From contig JABGQA010000084.1 in assembly GCA_018644665.1 (NCBI GenBank), positions 108,059 to 172,058 of the forward strand: a stretch of DNA of 64,000 bases, given 5' to 3'. Source of the DNA: Candidatus Poribacteria bacterium (GTDB taxonomy: Bacteria > Poribacteria > WGA-4E > GCA-2687025). Below, piece after piece: positions 25,916 through 34,783 of the stretch. A program made the position numbers and the translations under genes. The first letter of the stretch is position 1; each line of letters starts with the position of its first letter. The notes under the pieces were generated by a model, which did not search any database, had not been told where the DNA came from, and saw nothing but the letters and a program-made list of their open reading frames with translations.

Positions 25916-27445
25916 CTAGGCTAGCTGCTGGATGCGGCCGGCGGTCTCGGTGACGCGCCGTAGCGCCTCGTTGGTTTCGCGCAGACCCGACGTCATGCCG
26001 TGGGCCGCCTCGGAGATGGCGGCCATGGCGTCGGCCACCTGGCCTGCGGCGGCTACCTGGTCGACTACGGCGAGCGATGTCTCGTGCGCCGACTCCACCG
26101 TATCGCCCAACGAGGAAGTGAGTTCCTCGAAGGCGTCCGCGCTGCCCTGAGACCGTTCGATCGCGCCATCGACAGCCTTCATCCCGCCCTCGGCCACCAT
26201 CACGGTGGTATCGGTGGAGTGCTGGATCTCCGCCGCCAACGCGCGGATACCGACCGCTGATCCGTGGCTTTCCTCCGCCAGCTGGCGGATGTCCTCCGCA
26301 AGGACGGCAAAGCCCTGACCCACGGATCCCACTCGCGCGGCCTCGATGGATGCATTGAGCGCGAGTATGTGCGTCTGCCCAGCGATGGCCCCGACGAACT
26401 CCGCGATCGTGTGTATTTCGCCCGTCCGTTCCCCTAGTTCGATGATCTGGGTCGCCATAGAGCCGACCTCGGATCGCACCTCGTGCATGCCGTCGATCGT
26501 CGCCTGCACAGCCGCGCTGCCCGCCGTGGCCAACTGCATCGACTCGCGGGATCTCGCCGACGCGAGTTCCGCCTGCCGCCTGACATTGGCGAAGGACGCG
26601 TGGAGTTCCTCAATCGTGACGGTGGTCTCGGCCACGGCCGCGGCTTGTGACTCGGCGGAGCCTTCCTGCGCTGCGGCAGTCGACGCGATCTGGGCGACCG
26701 CGTTCGTGAGCGTGTCGACGACCCCACGAATGGATCGCCTCACGCCGGATGTGACCAGCCAACTGACAAGGGCGGCGGCCAGCAGGCCGCTCAGCACCAG
26801 CCCTATGAGGTACATGGTTCCGGCCGCCAGCGCCTTCTCCGCTTCGTCCACCGGTGTCACGACCTCGACGACGCCGCGCAGGTCTCCCACCGCCCAGTCG
26901 GTCTTAGGCGACTCGGGGTGCGTGTTGTGGCACCCAACGCAGGCGGCACGCATACGGTCGGCTGTGGCGTAGCGCATCACCGTCCGCCCGTCCCGCTCCT
27001 CCAGTCGGTGGAACGGCTCCGTGGGGTCGCGCTCCAGGGCCTCCAACGCGTCCATCTCGAACGCGTCGTACGTCTCGCCGTCTTGTCGGTGTGGGAACGG
27101 GAACCGGCTGTAAAGGCGCACCGTCGCGCCGGGCTGTACCTCACCGACCCGTTCCCCAAGCACGCCAACCAACGTCGCCGGGAGCGGCAACACGGTGTGG
27201 TCGTCCGCGAAGTCGTAGTCGATTCCCATCCCCGCGTCCTTCGCGCGGGTCACCACCTCGTCGGTGTAGAACGCGCGTAGAGTCGTGACCATCCCCGAGA
27301 TGGCGCGGGCCGTCGTCAACCCGGCGAGTTCCGTGTTGCGGTCCTTGAGACGGAGCATGTAGGCGGTTACGAGCGCCATGACGACGAGCAGGCTCGCCGT
27401 GATCGGCAGCAACAGCTTGGGCAGCATCGAGCCGCGCGCGTCCAT
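25916..27445 (-). CDS. Methyl-accepting chemotaxis protein with haem-binding DUF3365-like sensor
   Basis: 509-residue chemoreceptor. Membrane segment 1 at about 9-31, periplasmic sensor 32-210, segment 2 at about 211-233, then the coiled signalling domain with the hairpin tip around EFVGAIAGQTHILALNASIEAAR. The sensor carries CVGCH (169-173), a c-type haem site, and resembles the DUF3365 (Tll0287-like) domain, so the input may be redox state, oxygen or NO. ATG at 27445 follows AGGAGT by 8 bases; a longer frame exists upstream. The usual HAMP segment is short or absent. No che genes are adjacent. Confidence 0.88.
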   Translation of the reverse strand: MDARGSMLPKLLLPITASLLVVMALVTAYMLRLKDRNTELAGLTTARAISGMVTTLRAFYTDEVVTRAKDAGMGIDYDFADDHTVLPLPATLVGVLGERVGEVQPGATVRLYSRFPFPHRQDGETYDAFEMDALEALERDPTEPFHRLEERDGRTVMRYATADRMRAACVGCHNTHPESPKTDWAVGDLRGVVEVVTPVDEAEKALAAGTMYLIGLVLSGLLAAALVSWLVTSGVRRSIRGVVDTLTNAVAQIASTAAAQEGSAESQAAAVAETTVTIEELHASFANVRRQAELASARSRESMQLATAGSAAVQATIDGMHEVRSEVGSMATQIIELGERTGEIHTIAEFVGAIAGQTHILALNASIEAARVGSVGQGFAVLAEDIRQLAEESHGSAVGIRALAAEIQHSTDTTVMVAEGGMKAVDGAIERSQGSADAFEELTSSLGDTVESAHETSLAVVDQVAAAGQVADAMAAISEAAHGMTSGLRETNEALRRVTETAGRIQQLA

Positions 27446-27522
27446 CGGTTGTACTCCTGGCAGGGCGTCCGGCGCGTGAGCTGTCGTATGGCCGCCGTCC
27501 ACCTGAGGTGGGACGTGCGCCG

Positions 27523-28209
27523 CTAAGCGATCTCCTCGAGGGCGATGAGCAGGCGGCCCATCCTCAATCGCAGAATCCACTGGTACAGGAACGCCAGCAG
27601 CAGCACCTGGACGTGCGTCGGCATGTCGGCGTCCGAGATGAGCGCGACAACCTCGTCGGCCTTATCTCCGACACTTCGCGCGCGCTCCATCGTCATCTCG
27701 TCCGCGGGCGCCGAGGAACTGACGCGTAGGAACTCCCAAATCTCGTCCTGTATCTCCGGCAGATAGCTGCGCGCGCGGGCGCGGTGCGCCTTCTCACCTG
27801 CCGCGACGAAGGCCGTGTTGGACTTCCAGTTGAGGAACACCGCGAGGGCATTCGCGAGTACGTCCCGCACGGAGTTGTCCTCGCCCGTTAGGAACTCCTC
27901 ACCGGCTCCCACGAGGTCCGACCCGGCGCCCAACGTGCGGGCGGACCGGTAGTCGGCGATCTCGGCCAGCGCCTCGGCGTGCTCGTTCAGGAGTCCCCAC
28001 AGGCTGCCGCTCGTGGCGATGAGCGTCTCGACCTGTTCGGTCACGGGATTGCCGAGGGTTGGGCGCGCGAAGTACGCGAGGCTGTAGAGGTCGTTCCGCC
28101 AATGCCAGACGACCGACGCCGTGAGATCCTCCAACGGAAGACCCACGGGCCGGACAAGTGACTGCCGTATGCGTTCGAGGGCGACGCGGGCGGCTTCGTC
28201 TCTTTCCAC
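27523..28209 (-). CDS. Conserved-looking protein of unknown function
   Basis: 228-residue, mostly helical, soluble protein that I do not recognise. Aromatic-rich N-terminal part (SVVWHWRNDLYSLAYFARP) and a hydrophobic C-terminal helix (VLLLAFLYQWILRLRMGRLL) that could be amphipathic or membrane-associated. GTG at 28209 is chosen because GGAG lies 6 bases upstream; GTG at 28221 is an alternative. It lies 22 bases after the SMP-30 gene on the same strand and 77 bases before the chemoreceptor, so it probably belongs to the gluconolactonase/HAD cluster transcript. Confidence 0.6.
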   Translation of the reverse strand: MERDEAARVALERIRQSLVRPVGLPLEDLTASVVWHWRNDLYSLAYFARPTLGNPVTEQVETLIATSGSLWGLLNEHAEALAEIADYRSARTLGAGSDLVGAGEEFLTGEDNSVRDVLANALAVFLNWKSNTAFVAAGEKAHRARARSYLPEIQDEIWEFLRVSSSAPADEMTMERARSVGDKADEVVALISDADMPTHVQVLLLAFLYQWILRLRMGRLLIALEEIA

Positions 28210-28231
28210 GTGCGTCTCCACGCGACGGGAG

Positions 28232-29221
28232 CTACGGCGTCTGCGCGCCTTGCGCTTCCACGAACACGGAATAGAGCGACTGCCCGGCCGTGATGAACAG
28301 GCGGTTCTTCCGCAGACCGCCGAAGCACACGTTGGATCCTGGCTCGGGGAGGTGTATCTTCGCGATCCGATCGCCGTCGGGCGCGAAGACGTGGACGCCG
28401 TCGAAGCCGGCCCCGCCCCATCCCGCGCTGGCCCACAGGTTACCGTCGGTGTCCACGCGCATGCCGTCGGAGACGCCCGGGGACATGTCAGCGAAGTGGC
28501 GGCCGTTCGCCAGCGTCGTGCCGTCGACGACGTCGTACACGCGTATTTCGCGGGGGTGGCCGTCCTTGTGGGTCGCGCCGGTGTCGCTGACATACAGCTT
28601 CGAGAAGTCCGGCGAGAACGCGAGGCCGTTCGGCTTCTCCATGTCACCCGTCGCCACGGTCACCGCGCCCGACTCCGGGTCGAGGCGGTAGACGTTGGCC
28701 GGTAGCTCGAACTCGGCCTTCTCGCCTTCGTAGTTCAGCAGGATGCCGTAGCCGGGGTCGGTGAACCACACGTGCCCGTCCGGGTGCAGCACGACGTCGT
28801 TGGGCGCGTTCAGACGCTTACCGTCGAACGCGTCCATCAGGACGGTGATCGAGCCGTCCAGTTCAGTGCGGGTCACCTGCCGAGACCTGTGCTCGCAGCT
28901 GACGAGCCGGCCCTGGAGGTCGCGCGTGTTGCCGTTGGCGCAGTTCGACACAGAACGGTAGACGCTTACCTCACCCGTCTCCTCGACCCATCGCATGATT
29001 CGGTCGTTGGGGATGTCGCTCCATAGTAGGTAGCGCCCGTCACCGAACCAGACTGGCCCTTCGGACCACCGCGTGCCCGTGTGCAGCCGCTCTACGGCGG
29101 CGTTCCCGACGTGGTACTTCTTGAACCGTGGGTCCAGTACCTCGACGGCGGGGTCCGGGTAGCGGACGGGATCGCCGTCTGTGCTAGCGGCGATGCAGGT
29201 AGCCAGGCTGCTCAGGAACAT
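28232..29221 (-). CDS. SMP-30/gluconolactonase family protein
   Basis: 329-residue six-bladed propeller that should hydrolyse a sugar lactone. EGPVWFGDGRYLLWSDIPNDRI is the N-terminal metal-Glu motif (split around E of EGPVW), NGNTRDLQGRLVSCEH the next blade, NAPNDVV carries the metal-binding Asn, and VSDGMRVDTDGNLWAS the final Asp motif. ATG at 29221 follows GAGGAGG by 9 bases; the open frame runs upstream into the preceding gene. It is located between the unknown 27523 gene and the deoxyhypusine-synthase-like gene. Confidence 0.9.
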   Translation of the reverse strand: MFLSSLATCIAASTDGDPVRYPDPAVEVLDPRFKKYHVGNAAVERLHTGTRWSEGPVWFGDGRYLLWSDIPNDRIMRWVEETGEVSVYRSVSNCANGNTRDLQGRLVSCEHRSRQVTRTELDGSITVLMDAFDGKRLNAPNDVVLHPDGHVWFTDPGYGILLNYEGEKAEFELPANVYRLDPESGAVTVATGDMEKPNGLAFSPDFSKLYVSDTGATHKDGHPREIRVYDVVDGTTLANGRHFADMSPGVSDGMRVDTDGNLWASAGWGGAGFDGVHVFAPDGDRIAKIHLPEPGSNVCFGGLRKNRLFITAGQSLYSVFVEAQGAQTP

Positions 29222-29247
29222 CGGCGAGGCCTCCTCGGCGGCGCGAG

Positions 29248-30213
29248 CTACTCTGGAACGCGCGCGTGCAGGTTCGGGATGGTGGCTCGGTGGTCGCCCT
29301 GGACGTAGTAGCCCTCGCCACCGTCGGCGACGGTGCGCACGAGAATGGTCTTCCACGGGCGGAAGTAGTAGTGCGGGTCGGTCTTGGGCGCCTCGTGGTC
29401 GGTGTCGTCGCCTAGCAGCACGAGGTCGCACACAAGCGTCGCGAAGTCCGTGATGGACCGCCCGTCCTGTCGCGCGACGTTCCGCGCCATCGACAACGCC
29501 TTGAGGTACACCTCGGGGCCCATGACTGCCGTGCCGAAGTTCAGCAGCACGCCGTGTTCGAGGTTCTCAACCGACTTCGCCATCACCAGGAAGTCCGTAT
29601 ACGACGCGGCCCCGAGGGCTGCGGCGTCCGCGTTCGGGTGTTCGTGGATGATGTCGTAGCCGATGCCGATGTGGACTGTCGCAGGCACTCCGAGCCGGTA
29701 GGCCGCCGCGAGGACGCTGACATCGCGATGCGGGAAAGCACCCTCCGATATCTCGCGGCCGACGGCTTCGCCAAGGCCGATGCCATCCGCCGCGGCCCGT
29801 ACCGCGATGTCGTTGATCCGCCCCGTTTCCTCCCACAGTCCGAATTCGCCTGTGCGGATGTAGCGGGCGACGCTCTCGGTGGTCGCGCCGATGAGGGCGA
29901 ATTCGTAGTCGTGGATCGGCCCGGCGCCGTTCATGGCGATGTGCGTGATGGAACCGCGTTCCATCAGGTCGATCAGATGGCGCTGCACGCCCGCGCGCAG
30001 CACGTGGGCGCCCATCATGAAGATCACAGATGTGCCGGCGTCGCGCGCGGCCGCGATGCGCGCGCCGACTTCGCCGAACTTGCGCGCCGCATCGGCGCCC
30101 ATGTCGGGGACGTCGCCGTCGAGCGGGAGGATGGCGGTCAGGTCGAGGTCGTGCTGTCGTTCGGCCAGCGGCTTCACGATCAGCCGTGAGCGGTCGAACT
30201 TCGCGTGCGGCAT
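29248..30213 (-). CDS. Deoxyhypusine synthase-like protein
   Basis: 321-residue protein whose core resembles bacterial deoxyhypusine synthase-like proteins: MMGAHVLRAGVQRHLIDLMERG, HIAMNGAGPIHDYEFALIGATTE, the tail of the NAD domain VPATVHIGIGYDIIH, and NFGTAVMGPEVYLKAL. True deoxyhypusine synthase modifies eIF5A in eukaryotes and archaea; bacterial relatives include homospermidine synthases and uncharacterised proteins. I do not see the exact catalytic Lys segment, so the reaction is open. The start shares one base with the HAD stop (TGATG). Confidence 0.65.
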   Translation of the reverse strand: MPHAKFDRSRLIVKPLAERQHDLDLTAILPLDGDVPDMGADAARKFGEVGARIAAARDAGTSVIFMMGAHVLRAGVQRHLIDLMERGSITHIAMNGAGPIHDYEFALIGATTESVARYIRTGEFGLWEETGRINDIAVRAAADGIGLGEAVGREISEGAFPHRDVSVLAAAYRLGVPATVHIGIGYDIIHEHPNADAAALGAASYTDFLVMAKSVENLEHGVLLNFGTAVMGPEVYLKALSMARNVARQDGRSITDFATLVCDLVLLGDDTDHEAPKTDPHYYFRPWKTILVRTVADGGEGYYVQGDHRATIPNLHARVPE

Positions 30214-31079
30214 CAGGCGCCTTCCCCGAACAGCACGTCAAACAGGGCTTCCTGGTGCTGGTAGCCGGGGATGATGATGTCGGCTCCGGCCTGGATGAGG
30301 CGGTTGCGCTTCCACTCGTTGACGTCTACGCGGCCCACCTCGTCGGACGCCACACCTACGGCGATGCCGTCGGCCTCCTTCGTGTTCAGGATCTCGACGT
30401 AGCCGTCCCCGAACGACACAAGTTCCGGGCCGCTAAGCTCGTGCTCCTCGAACATCTGCTTGATGACCATCGCCTTCGAGAAGTCTTCGATGCGGTCCAG
30501 CGCGGCGTAGATGCCGCCGTCGAAGTAGCCGTCCACTTCAAGGAGCTTGGCCTCCTCCTCGACATAGACGTAATCCGTGCCGCTGGCGAGGTAAAGCGTG
30601 ACGCCGCGCGCCTTGAGGCCGTCCAGCAGCTCGCGCGTTCGCGGCATCATCAGATCGTCCGGCCCGCGCGCGCCCGACTGTAGGTCGTTGCGGCGCGACT
30701 CGATTCGCTCCATGAGCCGGTCGTTGTAGATCTGCTTATAGTCCAGCGGATCGAGGGCGTTCCCACCCAGCCGCTCGACTTCCTCCGCGAGCTGCATCAT
30801 CTGGAAGATGGTCTGCTTCCCCGTCAGACGGTCGACGTACTCGCGGATATAGAGAGTGAGGGAGTCCTCCGTCTGCTCATCGCCGGCGTCGCGTAGGATC
30901 TCGACCATCATGGGGATCATGATGTCCTGCCAGCCCGTGCGGATGAGCGAGATCGTCCCGTCGAAGTCGAACAGGGCCGACCGGATGCGCCCGGACGGAA
31001 GGCCCTCGTTGCGGACCTCGACGGTAGTGTTGTCCGCGAACGGGCCGGGCTCGTACGTTGGGAATTCGGTCAGGTTCAC
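30213..31079 (-). CDS. HAD-family hydrolase
   Basis: 288-residue haloacid dehalogenase-type phosphatase. Motif I is ALFDFDGTISLI (nucleophile Asp and acid/base Asp), motif II the S/T segment YLASGTD, the Lys motif is near FSKAMVIK and motif III is VSFGDGYVEI. A helical cap lies between motifs I and II, as in beta-phosphoglucomutase-like members. GTG at 31079 gives a GTGA overlap with the isochorismatase-like stop. It likely dephosphorylates a sugar or nucleotide intermediate of the same cluster. Confidence 0.87.
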   Translation of the reverse strand: MNLTEFPTYEPGPFADNTTVEVRNEGLPSGRIRSALFDFDGTISLIRTGWQDIMIPMMVEILRDAGDEQTEDSLTLYIREYVDRLTGKQTIFQMMQLAEEVERLGGNALDPLDYKQIYNDRLMERIESRRNDLQSGARGPDDLMMPRTRELLDGLKARGVTLYLASGTDYVYVEEEAKLLEVDGYFDGGIYAALDRIEDFSKAMVIKQMFEEHELSGPELVSFGDGYVEILNTKEADGIAVGVASDEVGRVDVNEWKRNRLIQAGADIIIPGYQHQEALFDVLFGEGA

Positions 31080-31630
31080 TTGATGAGGCTCTGTAGGGTC
31101 TTGAAGTGTGGATCGCGGGCGTCGCCCAGAAGCTCGAAGATGAGCATCTCGGTGGAGATAAGGACCGCTCCGCTCTGCCGCATGCGGTCCAGCCCAAGCG
31201 CTCGGTTGTCGGAGGTCCTCGACGAGATCGCGTTCGCCACGGGGAAGACGTTGTAGCCGCGTTCCAGCAAGTCGATAGCGGTCTGCAGCACGCAGACGTG
31301 CGCCTCGATACCTACGATCACGACGCTCTCGGCATCCGCGTCGCGCAGGGCCTTGACCACCGGTTCGGCTCCGCACGCGGAGAACGAGGTCTTCTCGACC
31401 GGCCGGTACGCGTCGCCCAGAGCTGAGACGACTTGCGGCACGGTGACGCCGAGCCCCTTGGGGTACTGCTCGGTGAGGAGCACCGGCAGGTCAAGCGCGC
31501 GGGCAGCGCGGATCGCCACAACCGCGTTCGCGACGATGGCGTCGCCGTTGTCGATGACGTGTACCAAGCGCTCCTGAGTGTCGACGACGAGCAGCGCCGT
31601 CGCCTCGCGCGTGATTCGTGGCACGGCCAT
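31076..31630 (-). CDS. Isochorismatase-like cysteine hydrolase
   Basis: 184-residue hydrolase of the isochorismatase/nicotinamidase fold. The catalytic triad is visible as Asp in LLVVDTQERL, Lys in EKTSFSACG and Cys in GIEAHVCVLQT. The cis-peptide region and length fit YcaC-like or ribonuclease-like cysteine hydrolases. Overlaps the HAD gene by four bases. Substrate unknown; amide or ureide hydrolysis is typical for the fold. Confidence 0.88.
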   Translation of the reverse strand: MAVPRITREATALLVVDTQERLVHVIDNGDAIVANAVVAIRAARALDLPVLLTEQYPKGLGVTVPQVVSALGDAYRPVEKTSFSACGAEPVVKALRDADAESVVIVGIEAHVCVLQTAIDLLERGYNVFPVANAISSRTSDNRALGLDRMRQSGAVLISTEMLIFELLGDARDPHFKTLQSLIK

Positions 31631-31710
31631 GCGCTATTCCCCGGGGAGCGGCCGCCAGTATACGAACCGCATCGGGACACCGTCAACGCGTGGACAGAGG
31701 CGGCCGCAGG

Positions 31711-32733
31711 TCACCTCGACCAGTCGAAGACGACGCTGAAGTAGTCGTCGCGCCTGTTCAGGAGGCCCTGGTAGGCTGACTGCGCGTCCTTTGGGGAGAG
31801 GAGGTGGCTGCGCAGCGGCTTGACGTCGATCTCGCCCCGCTCCAGCAACCGCATCGCGTGGCGCATCACGCTCGTCTTGTTGCCCGGCATGAACGCGGTG
31901 TGGCGCGTCGGCAGACGGTGCTCCCAACCACTGCGGATGGTGAGGTACTTGGTGAACACCGGCTGTAGCAGCGCGGCCATCGGGCGCGTCGGGTCGCTCT
32001 TCCAATGAACGCCGATGAGCGCGATTTCCGCGCCGATGTCCGCGAGTTCGACGGCAGACTGCACGGCGGTGGCGGACCCGCTCGTATCCAGGACGAGGCG
32101 GCACGGAGTGTCGCCGACTTGCGCCGCCCACGCGGAGCCGATGTCGGCGTCTGGAGCAGCCGTGTGCCGCACGCCGCACGCTTTGACGACATCGCGTCGC
32201 GCCGCCACGGGATCGAATGCGACTACCTCGTACCCTGACGCCTGGAACACCTGCGCCGCCGTCGCCCCGACGATCCCCAAGCCGAAGACGGCAACCCCAT
32301 CACCTGGTCGGGCGACCGTTGTCACGAGCGTCGTCATGCTGACCGCGCAGAAGCGCACGTACACCGCGTCTTCCGGTGGCACGGACGTAGGCGCCTTCAC
32401 CAATAGGTCGTGGCGAGCGTCGGCTCGGTGATGCGACGCGTGGCCGCGCTGCACGAACGCGACGTCGCCCACTGCCCAGTCATCCACCCCGTCCCCTATC
32501 GCGATGACGCGGCCGATGGACGCGTAGCCGGGTCGCACCGGGTACGGCTCCCCCTCCCAATGGCCGATGTCCTGGTCGTTCGTGTACGAGGCGAGTTCCG
32601 TCCCGGAGCTAATCGCGGATACGAGTGTCTCGAAGACCAACTCGTGGTCGTGTGCAGGAGTCGGGTCGAAGTCGAACGGCTCCAGGATCGCCGTCTGACG
32701 CTCTGTGAAGGTGATCCGTTGTGCTGCGGGCAT
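31711..32733 (-). CDS. Medium-chain dehydrogenase/reductase without obvious zinc sites
   Basis: 340-residue MDR protein with the NAD(P) motif VFGLGIVGATAAQVF and the N-terminal GroES-like fold (ISSGTELASY, PVRPGYASIGRV). The cysteine-rich structural-zinc loop is missing and the usual GHE is not present, so it resembles the zinc-independent branch near sorbitol or bacteriochlorophyllide-type reductases. ATG at 32733 follows GGGAGGAC by 8 bases. It lies 80 bases upstream of the isochorismatase-like gene and may start the cluster reading to 27523. Confidence 0.85.
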   Translation of the reverse strand: MPAAQRITFTERQTAILEPFDFDPTPAHDHELVFETLVSAISSGTELASYTNDQDIGHWEGEPYPVRPGYASIGRVIAIGDGVDDWAVGDVAFVQRGHASHHRADARHDLLVKAPTSVPPEDAVYVRFCAVSMTTLVTTVARPGDGVAVFGLGIVGATAAQVFQASGYEVVAFDPVAARRDVVKACGVRHTAAPDADIGSAWAAQVGDTPCRLVLDTSGSATAVQSAVELADIGAEIALIGVHWKSDPTRPMAALLQPVFTKYLTIRSGWEHRLPTRHTAFMPGNKTSVMRHAMRLLERGEIDVKPLRSHLLSPKDAQSAYQGLLNRRDDYFSVVFDWSR

Positions 32734-33313
32734 CGTGTGCGTCCTCCCGACTGGCGCAATCGCTGGGAACTCCGCCACCGTGCCGGCCCGTGTCGCGTGG
32801 TGGTCTTTCGCCGGCCCGGCATGTCGGGCGTCGACGGGACAGGGCCGACAAGGCTACCGCGCCGCGCAGTACTGGCGCCGCCTCCGAGCATACCTCAACC
32901 GTGTACAGGATGGCTTCCCATTGTCGCGCGTGGCCGGTCTCGGGAGGCGGCTAGGGCGGCGGTCGCCTGTGCAGGCCCGCACGGGGCCGCGCCGTCTCGT
33001 GCAGACGGAGGCCTCGATCAGGTGGGCGGCGCCGGGCAGCAGCATCGGGCGCTCGTCCGGCGGGGCGTTGCGCCCGTGCGCTGTGTCGGTGTGCGCTTCC
33101 AACACCCGCCGGGCCAGGCGGCGGTGCAGTCGGCGACGGTGGCCGCGGATGGCGCATCCGGGCGCACGCGCGCTTCCCGGGACGATTGGAGGCGCGTGTC
33201 GTCCGCCGGCGGAATCCGCTGGAGGGTGCAGACCGCGCGCGGCCCGCGACGTTGGCAGGGCGTCGTTGCGCGGTTGCCATCGATGCCATCGCCGCGCCGG
33301 TGGCCAGTTGGGC
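32734..33313. other. 580-base intergenic stretch, nothing recognised
   Basis: The longest gap in the window. Open frames here encode Arg/Pro/Ala-rich low-complexity strings with no family resemblance and no ribosome site, so they look like chance frames of G+C-rich DNA. It should hold a promoter for the MDR gene and the end of the cysteine desulfurase transcript. I see no tRNA, repeat or clean terminator. Confidence 0.4.
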
Positions 33314-34516
33314 CTACTCGGTAGCCATGACATCCACGCCCTGGCGCTTCATCGCGTACAGCGGCGACAGCTCCCGCTGGCGCGCCACAGCGTCGACGAC
33401 CGCGGCGGCCACGGCGTCCACCTCGTCGGCGGTATTCGCGCGCCCAACGCCGAAGCGCACGGCGGAGTGCGCGAGTGAGTCGTCCATGCCAATGGCGAGC
33501 AGAGCCGACGAGGACTCCATGGACGCCGATGTGCAGGCGGACCCGGACGACAGGGCGATGCCGCGGAGGGCCATCAGCAGCGACTCACTCTCGACGAACT
33601 CGAAGCTGAGGTTGAGGTTGTTGTACAGGCGCTCTGTCGGGTGGCCGTTCAGGTGCACGAAGTCGACGCTGCCGAGAATCGCGTCGCGGAGTCGGTCCCG
33701 AAGCCCAGTGACGCGGCGACGTTCGTCATCGCGGCATTCGCCGTAGAGTTCGACCGCCTTGCCCAGTCCCACAATCCCGGGGACGTTCAGCGTCCCCGAT
33801 CGCAGCTTCCTCTCCTGCCCCCCACCTTCGATCTGGGCCGTCATGCGGATGCGAGGCCGGCGCTTGCGGACGTACAACGCGCCCACGCCCTTGGGGCCGC
33901 ATATCTTGTGCGCGGACAGGGCTATCAGGTCGACGCCGAGCCGTTCGACATCGCTGTCGTACTTCGCGAACGCCTGGACGCCGTCTGTGTGAAGGAGGAC
34001 CCCCGCGTCGCTCGCGATACGCCCGATTTCGGCGAGTGGCTGGATCGTCCCGATCTCGTTGTGCGCCCATATCACCGAGATGAGCGCCGTCTCGTCCGTG
34101 ATCGCGGAGCGCACGTCGTCGGGATCGACCATACCGAAGCGATCGACGTCGAGATAGGTGACGGCGAAGCCCTGACCTTCGAGTGTCTGGCACGGCTCGC
34201 GGACGGCGCTGTGTTCGACCTTGGTCGTGACTATGTGTCGCTTGCCGCGGTCGCGATATGCAGCCGCCACGCCCTTGATGGCGAGGTTGTTCGACTCCGT
34301 TGCGCCGCCTGTAAAGACCACCTCGTCGGGGCGACAGTTGAGGGCCGCGGCCACCTGCTGACGAGCCGCATCGACCGCCTCCTCGGCGTGCCATCCCCAT
34401 GGATGCGTCCTGCTGGACGCGTTCCCGTACTCATGGGTCAGGTACGGCATCATCGCGTCGAGCACCCTGGCGTCAAGGGGCGTCGTCGCGTGGTGGTCCA
34501 TGTAGATCGGGTCCAT
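33314..34516 (-). CDS. Cysteine desulfurase (IscS/NifS family)
   Basis: 400-residue PLP enzyme that takes sulfur from cysteine for Fe-S clusters, thiolation or cofactors. MDHHATTP opens the fold, the PLP Lys is in SAHKICGPKG, the persulfide Cys in SSGSACTSAS, and VEHSAV carries the PLP-stacking His. HTDGVQAF replaces the more common HTDAVQA. No scaffold protein (IscU) or IscR gene is adjacent, so its sulfur acceptor is unknown. It could feed the MoaD/ThiS-like protein about 12 kb away, but nothing here shows it. Confidence 0.94.
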   Translation of the reverse strand: MDPIYMDHHATTPLDARVLDAMMPYLTHEYGNASSRTHPWGWHAEEAVDAARQQVAAALNCRPDEVVFTGGATESNNLAIKGVAAAYRDRGKRHIVTTKVEHSAVREPCQTLEGQGFAVTYLDVDRFGMVDPDDVRSAITDETALISVIWAHNEIGTIQPLAEIGRIASDAGVLLHTDGVQAFAKYDSDVERLGVDLIALSAHKICGPKGVGALYVRKRRPRIRMTAQIEGGGQERKLRSGTLNVPGIVGLGKAVELYGECRDDERRRVTGLRDRLRDAILGSVDFVHLNGHPTERLYNNLNLSFEFVESESLLMALRGIALSSGSACTSASMESSSALLAIGMDDSLAHSAVRFGVGRANTADEVDAVAAAVVDAVARQRELSPLYAMKRQGVDVMATE

Positions 34517-34536
34517 GTCCGCTCCTTCTGACAGTC

Positions 34537-34542
34537 ATTATA
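34537..34542 (-). promoter_or_regulatory. Consensus -10 box for the cysteine desulfurase gene
   Basis: Perfect TATAAT on the - strand, 21 bases before the start, in otherwise G+C-rich sequence. No acceptable -35 lies at 16-18 bases, which suggests an activator-dependent promoter. Confidence 0.5.
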
Positions 34543-34783
34543 GATCAGATGGGCGGGCACGGTGGGACGGGCGGGCGTCTGACGTGGGGTGGCTGCTCAG
34601 GCGCTGGAGGGCGGTGTCAGTGGACGGCGATCGCCCGTGGCGGACGCAGGACCGAGGTGCGCCGTGGCTCGTACGCCGGAGCTAAGGGTGCCGCCCGCGC
34701 GCGCACGCTTCGAGTTGTGCAGGCCAATGCGGCCACGTCTCCGTGGTGCCCGACCAGATGGTTGGGGATGCGACGCGTCGGGT

